This document shows, piece after piece, positions 57,989 through 64,000 of a stretch of DNA of 64,000 bases. Under the pieces are notes generated by a model. The model saw nothing but the letters and a program-made list of their open reading frames with translations, had not been told where the DNA came from and ran no database searches. Position numbers and translations under genes: made by a program. Positions within the stretch are counted from its first letter, which is position 1, and every line of letters starts with the position of its first letter. The DNA is from Bacteroides salyersiae WAL 10018 = DSM 18765 = JCM 12988 (GTDB lineage: Bacteria; Bacteroidota; Bacteroidia; Bacteroidales; Bacteroidaceae), in contig NZ_KB905466.1 in the NCBI RefSeq assembly GCF_000381365.1, positions 1,052,693 through 1,116,692 on the forward strand, read 5' to 3'.

Positions 57989-58816
57989 TTATAGTGCCAA
58001 TCTTGTCTTCAACAATTTATAACCGGAAAGACTCACTCTCAACTTATCACCATTCTTCAGCAACAGCCTGTAACTCTCCTTGCCGAAAAGCTCTACCCGA
58101 GAGATTTGCGTTACATTTACAATAGTCGAACGGTGTATGCGCACAAATCCGGCCGCCGACAAATGAGTTTCCAGATATTTCATAGTAAGCTCTTTTACGT
58201 ACTGCCCTTCAGGAGTAACCAGAGTAACATAATCTCCACACGCCTGCACATAAAGTAAATCTTCCGTATTTATTAAATGAATGCGTGTTCCATCTTTTAC
58301 CGTAATACGGTTCAGAAACTCTTCCACCGGTTGTTCTGTCTCTTCGACATTATTTTCTTTGACCGGTTCCTCTTCTTCCGGCATCACCTCCTCTTTAGAA
58401 AGGGATTGTCCTGCCTGCAAAGCCAACAATCTATACCACATCATTATCACTATCCAGCACAAAATGCCGGATAACCCCCTGAAAGGAGCGGTTACCGCAA
58501 AGGGAGCATAGGCAGTTGTTCCTATAAGCTCAATCCACTCCTGCATAGCAAACCCGCCGGCCAGCCAAAACAGTATGGCCAATACCGATACGACAATCTC
58601 CGTCTGTACCGACGATACAATGCCGATAGCAAACCATGACAAATATGCCAAACTGCAAAACAGTACGACAGAAACCGTACCATCTGTCAATGCCGGCCAT
58701 AAACCGGCACCTGCATAAGTCATCAACAAACCGGTATATATCCCTATCGCGGCCGCTACCAATAATAAAACAGATATCCACCGCCGGGAAGAATCCATAA
58801 TCGGATGTGCTTGCAT
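57989..58816 (-). CDS. Membrane-bound LytTR transcription regulator
   Basis: 275 residues: about four hydrophobic helices in the first 130 (WISVLLLVAAAIGIYTGLLMTY, GTVSVVLFCSLAYLSWFAIG, ILFWLAGGFAMQEWI, GLSGILCWIVIMMWYRLLALQ), an acidic linker (EVMPEEEEPVKENNVEETEQP), and a LytTR DNA-binding domain (about 175-275, LLYVQACGDYVTLVTPEGQYVKE, FVRIHRSTIVNVTQISRVE). It is a membrane-anchored one-component regulator with no receiver domain. It lies 9 bases after the LiaF-like gene and is surely co-transcribed with it. Signals and targets are unknown. Confidence 0.9.
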   Translation of the reverse strand: MQAHPIMDSSRRWISVLLLVAAAIGIYTGLLMTYAGAGLWPALTDGTVSVVLFCSLAYLSWFAIGIVSSVQTEIVVSVLAILFWLAGGFAMQEWIELIGTTAYAPFAVTAPFRGLSGILCWIVIMMWYRLLALQAGQSLSKEEVMPEEEEPVKENNVEETEQPVEEFLNRITVKDGTRIHLINTEDLLYVQACGDYVTLVTPEGQYVKELTMKYLETHLSAAGFVRIHRSTIVNVTQISRVELFGKESYRLLLKNGDKLRVSLSGYKLLKTRLAL

Positions 58817-58825
58817 TTTATTTAA

Positions 58826-59566
58826 TTAACCTTTAATTTCTACTCCTCCAAAAGAAACATTCCCAATAACTACCAGTCTACGACTCTGATCGATATTCAC
58901 CCCCGGCACACGTTTATCCTCACAACCGCCCAAGAAAGCATTGGCCTGCAAATCTACCCGCCAATCCAACGGAACATATATCTCCACACCTCCGAAATTA
59001 CACTCTACATCAATATACGTCTCACCCTGTTCGATGTTCGTGCGCCGTAAATCAAGCACGGTCCCCCCAAAACTGTTACGGATTTCCGCGCCTTTAAAGA
59101 CCTCATCGAGCACAACTTGCTTCACACCGCCAAACACATTGTCCGAACGCACAAAGCCATCACCGGAATGATGTTGCCGGGTAGTAAAATCTGTTTCACT
59201 CTGTATCTTCCTTTCTCTTTTTTTGCACTGCGGACGATAAAAAAAGGCGATTCCCACACATACCAACAACACAGGCCAAAGCACAGCGCTCACATTCGCC
59301 GGCCCCCACGGCAACCATCCGAGTCGCGGCAAAATGAAACAAAGTCCGATAGCGAACAAAACCACGCCCGTAAATGCCTGTCTGCGCAGGAAAGAATAAG
59401 CTCCCAAAACGACCAAAAGCATCGGCCAGGATACAATAATATGAAATATCCTATTGGGGAAAATTCCCAAATTACGTCCCAACAATAAAACACCACATGC
59501 TATAAGAATAGTAGCCATTAATTGCCTTCCCGTGAAACCCGAAGGCGTAGCAGATTTCTTTTCCAT
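58826..59566 (-). CDS. LiaF-like membrane protein
   Basis: 246 residues: four hydrophobic stretches in the first 115 (LMATILIACGVLLLGRNL, FHIIVSWPMLLVVLGAYSFL, FTGVVLFAIGLCFILPRLG, VLWPVLLVCVGIAFFY), then a beta-rich soluble domain (about 140-246) rich in GGV and NFGGVEIYVP strands, as in LiaF/YvqF and DUF5668-plus-DUF2154 type proteins. In Bacillus, LiaF restrains the LiaRS cell-wall stress system; here the partner is the LytTR regulator downstream. A TATCTTTG -7 box lies about 50 bases upstream (59616-59623). An antibiotic or envelope stress role is inference. Confidence 0.87.
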   Translation of the reverse strand: MEKKSATPSGFTGRQLMATILIACGVLLLGRNLGIFPNRIFHIIVSWPMLLVVLGAYSFLRRQAFTGVVLFAIGLCFILPRLGWLPWGPANVSAVLWPVLLVCVGIAFFYRPQCKKRERKIQSETDFTTRQHHSGDGFVRSDNVFGGVKQVVLDEVFKGAEIRNSFGGTVLDLRRTNIEQGETYIDVECNFGGVEIYVPLDWRVDLQANAFLGGCEDKRVPGVNIDQSRRLVVIGNVSFGGVEIKG

Positions 59567-59615
59567 AATTCTCTTAATTTATAAATTCGATGATACGTTC
59601 GATTTGATTACAGGA

Positions 59616-59623
59616 CAAAGATA
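59616..59623 (-). promoter_or_regulatory. Bacteroides -7 box for the LiaF-like/LytTR unit
   Basis: TATCTTTG on the minus strand, about 50 bases before the ATG at 59566. Confidence 0.5.
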
Positions 59624-60013
59624 CGCTGTTCAACCTCCAAAAGAAAGGTTTTTCCGACCAAATACGATACAAAATCGATGAATACCGGACTGAGCCCCGT
59701 TAAAAAGAGAGACAATAATTATTTAATCAGCAAGTACCAATTTTTTCCTTAATAAAAAAGAGATCGGATCCGAAGAGCAGATCACGGTATAACTACCTAA
59801 TAATCAACAAGCAAACCAAATATATAGTTCCCTATATAAAATTATACACTTTACATTGCGTTAAATACATACTTTTACTTCATAAAAATATAAACTCCTG
59901 CATACACAAAGTATATACTTCTACAAATAGAGATATAAGTGCGTTAAATATCCCGTTAACAATGTTAATTCAAGAAGGATGATCATAAGAACTCTATAAA
60001 AGAGTTTCCTTTT

Positions 60014-60044
60014 TTTGAGGTATTTCAGTTTATTACTAACTTTG
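60014..60044 (+). promoter_or_regulatory. Strong Bacteroides promoter for dipeptidyl peptidase IV
   Basis: TTTG (60014-60017), exactly 19 bases, then TAACTTTG (60037-60044), 30 bases before the ATG at 60075. A full consensus match. Confidence 0.8.
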
Positions 60045-60074
60045 CAGACATAAGAAGTTCAAAAACAAGAAAGA

Positions 60075-62285
60075 ATGAAAAAGATAACCCTGTCTCTCCT
60101 GCTCTGTCTCATTTGTCTGAGTGGTATGGCGCAAAGTAGTAAAAAGTTAGACCTGAAAGATATAACTTCCGGAAAATACCGTGCGGAAAATATTCGTAAC
60201 GTAGTGCCGATGCCCGACGGAGAGCATTATACACAAATGAATGAAGAAGGTACGCAAATCACCAAATACTCTTTCAAAACAGGAGAACCGGTAGAAGTCA
60301 TCTTCGATGTAACCAAAGCCCGGGAATGTGATTTCAAGAATTTCGATGGTTACCAGTTTTCACCGGACGGGGAAAAGCTGCTTATCGCAACCGAAATAAC
60401 GCCCATTTACCGGCGTTCATATACAGCCGTACATTATTTATACCCCTTGAAACGTAATGAGAAAGGAGTGACGACAAACAACATTATTGAACGGCTTTCT
60501 GACGGGGGACCTCAACAAGCCCCCGTCTTCTCACCGGACGGTACCATGATCGCTTTCGTACGCGACAATAATATCTTCCTGGTAAAAACCCTTTATGGCA
60601 ACAGCGAAAGCCAAGTGACGGAAGACGGCAAACCCAATGCAGTGCTCAACGGTATTCCCGACTGGGTATACGAAGAGGAGTTCGGCTTTAATCAAGCCTT
60701 AGAATTCAGTGCAGACAATTCTATGCTTGCTTTCATCCGCTTCGATGAAACGGAAGTACCTCAGTATCAATTTCCCCTATTTGCCGGTGAGGCACCACGT
60801 ATCGATGTATTAGAAGACTATCCGGGAGAATATGCATATAAATATCCGAAAGCCGGATACTCTAACTCCAAAGTAGAAGTGCGCACGTTCGATATCAAAT
60901 CGAAAGTTACCCGTACAGTGAAGTTACCATTGGATGCCGATGGATATATCCCGCGTATCCGTTTTACAAAAGATGCCAACAAACTGGCCATAATGACATT
61001 AAATCGCCACCAGAACCGTTTTGATATGTACTTTGCCGATCCGCGTTCAACGGTCTGCAAATTGGTATTACGCGACGAATCACCTTATTACATTAATGAG
61101 AATGTATTCGACAATATTCAATTTTATCCCGAAAACTTCAGTTTTCTGAGTGATAAAGACGGATATACCCACCTTTACTGGTATAGCATGGGAGGCAATC
61201 TGATAAAACAAGTTACCAAAGGCAATTATGAAGTAAAATCATTCTTAGGATATGATGAGGCGGACGGCAGTCTCTACTTTATAAGCAATGAAGAGAGCCC
61301 GATGCAACAGGCCGTGTATAAAATAGACCGCAAAGGAAAAAAAACAAAACTATCCCAAAAAGCCGGTATGAACAGTGCATTGTTCAGCCCGACTATGAAA
61401 TATTACATCAATACATATACCAATCTCGATACACCGGCAGTCATCACCCTCAATGACAACGAAGGGAAACCTTTGAAAACATTGGTTACCAACGATGCAT
61501 TGAAACAAAAATTAGCACAAATCGCTCTACCGAAAAAAGAATTCTTCAAATTTAAAACAACGGAAGGAGTAGAATTGAACGGCTGGATGATGAAACCGGC
61601 AGACTTTTCGGTATCTAAGAAATATCCGGTGTTGATGTATCAGTACAGTGGACCGGGCTCACAACAGGTTTTGGATAACTTCAATGTAAGTTGGGAAACC
61701 TATATGGCCAGTTTGGGTTACATCGTCGCTTGTGTTGACGGACGCGGAACAGGCGGTCGCGGGGCAGAGTTCCAAAAAAACACTTACCTGAACCTCGGAG
61801 TAAAAGAAGCCAAAGACCAAGTGGAAACCGCCAAATATTTAGGAACATTGCCCTATGTAGATAAAGGACGTATCGGAATCTGGGGATGGAGTTATGGCGG
61901 ATACATGACAATTATGAGTATGAGTGAAGGTACGCCGGTTTTCAAAGCAGGTGTAGCAGTAGCCGCCCCTACGGACTGGAGATTTTATGATACGATCTAC
62001 ACGGAACGCTTTATGCGTACTCCCAAAGAAAATGCCGAAGGATATAAAGCCGCATCCGCCTTTACACGGGCAAACAAACTCCATGGCAACCTTTTGCTCG
62101 TACATGGAATGGCTGACGATAATGTACACTTCCAGAACTGTGCCGAATATGCCGAACATCTTGTTCAACTGGACAAACAATTCGATATGCAAGTTTATAC
62201 CAACCGTAATCATGGAATTTATGGTGGTAATACCCGTCAGCATCTATACACGAGATTAACCAATTTCTTTTTAAAGAACCTTTAA
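60075..62285 (+). CDS. Dipeptidyl peptidase IV (S9B family)
   Basis: 736 residues with a signal peptide (MKKITLSLLLCLICLSGMAQ), so it is periplasmic. It releases X-Pro or X-Ala dipeptides from peptide N-termini. The beta-propeller (about 30-460) has the DPP4 double-Glu motif in DWVYEEEFGFNQ (about residues 199-210). The alpha/beta-hydrolase part has the catalytic Ser in GIWGWSYGGYMTIM (about 602-615), Asp in LLVHGMADDNVHFQN (about 676-690) and His in NRNHGIYGGNTR (about 711). All key residues are present. lipA follows after a repeat. Confidence 0.95.
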   Translation: MKKITLSLLLCLICLSGMAQSSKKLDLKDITSGKYRAENIRNVVPMPDGEHYTQMNEEGTQITKYSFKTGEPVEVIFDVTKARECDFKNFDGYQFSPDGEKLLIATEITPIYRRSYTAVHYLYPLKRNEKGVTTNNIIERLSDGGPQQAPVFSPDGTMIAFVRDNNIFLVKTLYGNSESQVTEDGKPNAVLNGIPDWVYEEEFGFNQALEFSADNSMLAFIRFDETEVPQYQFPLFAGEAPRIDVLEDYPGEYAYKYPKAGYSNSKVEVRTFDIKSKVTRTVKLPLDADGYIPRIRFTKDANKLAIMTLNRHQNRFDMYFADPRSTVCKLVLRDESPYYINENVFDNIQFYPENFSFLSDKDGYTHLYWYSMGGNLIKQVTKGNYEVKSFLGYDEADGSLYFISNEESPMQQAVYKIDRKGKKTKLSQKAGMNSALFSPTMKYYINTYTNLDTPAVITLNDNEGKPLKTLVTNDALKQKLAQIALPKKEFFKFKTTEGVELNGWMMKPADFSVSKKYPVLMYQYSGPGSQQVLDNFNVSWETYMASLGYIVACVDGRGTGGRGAEFQKNTYLNLGVKEAKDQVETAKYLGTLPYVDKGRIGIWGWSYGGYMTIMSMSEGTPVFKAGVAVAAPTDWRFYDTIYTERFMRTPKENAEGYKAASAFTRANKLHGNLLLVHGMADDNVHFQNCAEYAEHLVQLDKQFDMQVYTNRNHGIYGGNTRQHLYTRLTNFFLKNL

Positions 62286-62378
62286 AGAGTTATGATTTAT
62301 GAATGATGATTTATGGATTATACAGAAGTGCTATCCATAAATCATCATTCATAGCCCATAATTCATAAATCATAATTC
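62286..62378. repeat. Word-repeat hairpin (GATTTATGAATGATG words)
   Basis: TTATGATTTATGAATGATGATTTATGG (from 62291) pairs with CCATAAATCATCATTCATAG (62334-62353). Further words (ATAATTCATAAATCATAATTC) run to the lipA ATG. An AT-only stem of about 20 bp, with a GC-poor loop. Confidence 0.6.
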
Positions 62379-62380
62379 AA

Positions 62381-63220
62381 ATGAGAAAGCCTGAGTGGCT
62401 GAAGATCAGCATTGGCGCCAATGAACGCTACACGGAGACTAAACGTATCGTAGAGAACCATTGCCTGCATACGATTTGTAGCAGTGGACGCTGTCCTAAT
62501 ATGGGAGAGTGCTGGGGAAAAGGAACCGCAACTTTTATGATAGGAGGCGATATCTGTACCCGTAGTTGCAAATTTTGCAATACGCAAATCGGTCGCCCCC
62601 TTCCATTGGATGCTGACGAACCGACTCATGTAGCAGAATCCATAGCCTTGATGAAACTTTCTCATGCAGTAGTCACTTCAGTAGACCGGGACGACCTTCC
62701 GGATTTAGGAGCAGGACACTGGGCGCGTACCATCACTGAAATAAAAAGGATAAACCCGGATACTACCATTGAGGTGTTGATACCCGATTTTCAAGGACGA
62801 ATGGAATTGGTAGACAAGATTATCACCGCAAATCCGGAAATCATATCACACAACATGGAGACCGTACGCCGCATCAGCCCATTGGTGCGAAGCGCAGCCG
62901 ACTATGAAACCAGTCTCCAAGTAATTCGTCGGATAGCCGAAAGCGGTATTACCGCCAAAAGCGGCATCATGGTCGGACTGGGAGAAACCCCATCGGAAGT
63001 GGAAGAACTGATGGATGATCTTCTGGCAACAGGATGCAGCATACTCACTATCGGACAATACCTGCAACCTACTCGCCGACACTATCCGGTAGAGGAATAC
63101 GTTACTCCTGAACAATTTGCCCAATACAAACAGACCGGACTCGAGAAAGGTTTCGAACAAGTAGAGAGCGCCCCGCTCGTACGCTCATCTTATCACGCAG
63201 AAAAACATATTAAGAAATGA
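62381..63220 (+). CDS. lipA: Lipoyl synthase
   Basis: LipA inserts two sulfur atoms into octanoyl groups on lipoyl domains, with radical SAM chemistry. The 279 residues carry both clusters: the auxiliary cysteines in HTICSSGRCPNMGECW (about 29-44) and the radical SAM motif CTRSCKFCNTQ (about 60-70). The C-terminal RSS motif is LVRSSYHAEKH (about 266-276). DVKRINPDTTIEVLIPDFQG-type sequence in the barrel is conserved. It is close behind the peptidase gene but separated from it by a hairpin. Confidence 0.96.
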   Translation: MRKPEWLKISIGANERYTETKRIVENHCLHTICSSGRCPNMGECWGKGTATFMIGGDICTRSCKFCNTQIGRPLPLDADEPTHVAESIALMKLSHAVVTSVDRDDLPDLGAGHWARTITEIKRINPDTTIEVLIPDFQGRMELVDKIITANPEIISHNMETVRRISPLVRSAADYETSLQVIRRIAESGITAKSGIMVGLGETPSEVEELMDDLLATGCSILTIGQYLQPTRRHYPVEEYVTPEQFAQYKQTGLEKGFEQVESAPLVRSSYHAEKHIKK

Positions 63221-63266
63221 TCTAAACATAAATACCCCCTTGTTTGTTTTATAGGAAACAGGCAAA

Positions 63267-64000
63267 ATGTACACTAAAATGAATCATAAAGGAATATTAT
63301 CTTCCGCATTTAATATGTCATTGGGATACCTCCCCGTTATTATCTCCATTATATTATGTGAATTTATAACGCAAGACACAGCAATCTATATCGGAACCGG
63401 TATCGGAATGCTATACTCATACTATTCAATGCACCGTAAAGGTGTACGGATTCCTAATTTTATTCTTTACATTTCGACATTTATGCTGATGTTACTCACA
63501 TTGGCCGCCCTTATCCCGGGAGATTATGTTCCCCCCGGAGCACTTCCGCTTACATTAGAGGTCAGCATACTCATCCCTATGTTAAGTCTTTACCTGCATA
63601 AAAAAAGATTCATCAACTATTTCCTGAAAAAGAAAGATATCTGCAGCAAACGAATGTTTGCTCAAGGTGCGGAATCAGCTATCGTATCGGCACACATCAT
63701 ACTGATATTGGGATTTTTGCATTTTATCATCATCAGTCTGGCCATATTTTTCTCTCATCCGATGGGAAAGACGACAGGATGGGTCATATTCAACCTCATG
63801 CCTCCCGCTATTTTCATTTTATGTATCATCTTCAATCAGATAGGCATCCATTATTTTAATAAATTAATGGCTCACACGGAATATGTACCTATTGTCAACA
63901 CTCAGGGAGATGTCATCGGAAAGACGATGGCGATGGAAGCCCTTAATTACAAAAACACCTATATCAACCCGGTAATCCGTATCGCTGTAGCCTCACACGG
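63267..64000 (+). CDS. Membrane protein with C-terminal Nudix-like domain (3' end outside window)
   Basis: The frame opens at ATG 63267 (MYTKMNHKGILSSAFNMS; a second ATG at 63279) and runs without a stop to the window end, about 245 codons. The first 200 residues contain about six hydrophobic helices (YLPVIISIILCEFI, AIYIGTGIGMLYSYY, FILYISTFMLMLLTLAALIPG, LTLEVSILIPMLSLYL, SAHIILILGFLHFIIISLAIFF, GWVIFNLMPPAIFILCIIFNQIG). The last 40 (EYVPIVNTQGDVIGKTMAMEAL, NPVIRIAVASHG) look like the start of a Nudix fold. Such membrane-Nudix proteins exist in Bacteroides. The Nudix box itself would lie beyond the window, so the call is tentative. Confidence 0.65.
   Translation, partial: MYTKMNHKGILSSAFNMSLGYLPVIISIILCEFITQDTAIYIGTGIGMLYSYYSMHRKGVRIPNFILYISTFMLMLLTLAALIPGDYVPPGALPLTLEVSILIPMLSLYLHKKRFINYFLKKKDICSKRMFAQGAESAIVSAHIILILGFLHFIIISLAIFFSHPMGKTTGWVIFNLMPPAIFILCIIFNQIGIHYFNKLMAHTEYVPIVNTQGDVIGKTMAMEALNYKNTYINPVIRIAVASH

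Larger units (their letters stand above)
59567..60074. other. 508-base gene-free interval
   Basis: Divergent intergenic region between the LiaF-like gene and the dipeptidyl peptidase gene. It has the two promoters listed separately and otherwise very AT-rich DNA with no repeat, RNA or gene that I can name. Confidence 0.6.

Overview
The window is chromosomal DNA from a gut-type Bacteroides (Bacteroidales); the species cannot be settled from the sequence alone. The evidence is the recurrent Bacteroidetes -7 box TAnnTTTG before genes, in the best cases with a TTTG or TTG -33 box 19-20 bases upstream; the fused LpxC-FabZ gene in an lpxD/lpxC-fabZ/lpxA cluster; families such as DUF3256 and DUF5715; and a menaquinone-type UbiE/MenG. 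Most of the window is housekeeping DNA in short operons separated by repeat-rich gaps.

Layout. 1-5.4 kb: the 3' end of a large secreted carbohydrate-binding protein, dciA-recF, a membrane TPR protein, ribH and two tRNAs (Tyr, Gly). 5.6-10.3 kb: a GH2 beta-galactosidase and an N-acetylhexosamine-kinase-like gene. 10.4-14.2 kb: DUF3256, an EamA transporter, truA, then a scar where a truncated AraC gene abuts a fimbrillin-like 3' fragment. 14.5-18.7 kb: NfeD-like protein plus flotillin, DUF5715 lipoprotein, PhoH. 18.8-23.3 kb: purC-menG, aroE-hydrolase and a TPM-domain protein. 23.4-26.0 kb: a complete 2.6-kb IS1595-type transposon inserted between the TPM gene and lemA. 26.7-36.5 kb: purM, prfA, pyrF, an HD hydrolase, the lipid A cluster, a pRiA4b ORF-3-like gene and miaA. 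36.5-45.3 kb: two sensor kinases, a BlaI repressor with an M56/TonB fusion, a ribbon-helix-helix protein and an esterase-like hydrolase. 45.8-54.6 kb: two PLP sulfur enzymes, a HAD phosphatase, a PIF1-like helicase with TPRs, an AsmA-like protein and a Sua5/YciO protein. 54.7-64 kb: nagB, a flavodiiron protein, a radical SAM protein, a LiaF-like/LytTR pair, dipeptidyl peptidase IV, lipA and the 5' part of a membrane protein that appears to end in a Nudix domain.

Most notable: (1) the transposon has 72-bp perfect terminal inverted repeats, a perfect 8-bp target duplication and five or six small passenger genes of unknown function; its insertion splits the TPM-LemA pair. (2) Six tandem 22-23-bp palindromic units lie just downstream of the methionine gamma-lyase-like gene. 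(3) More than a dozen gaps carry hairpins whose arms are built from short repeated words, several around a GCTGCGC core. (4) A 105-bp MITE-like element and a roughly 270-bp imperfect inverted repeat stand in other gaps.

Limits: every family assignment is from reading the translated sequence; no database search was possible. Promoters are motif matches only.
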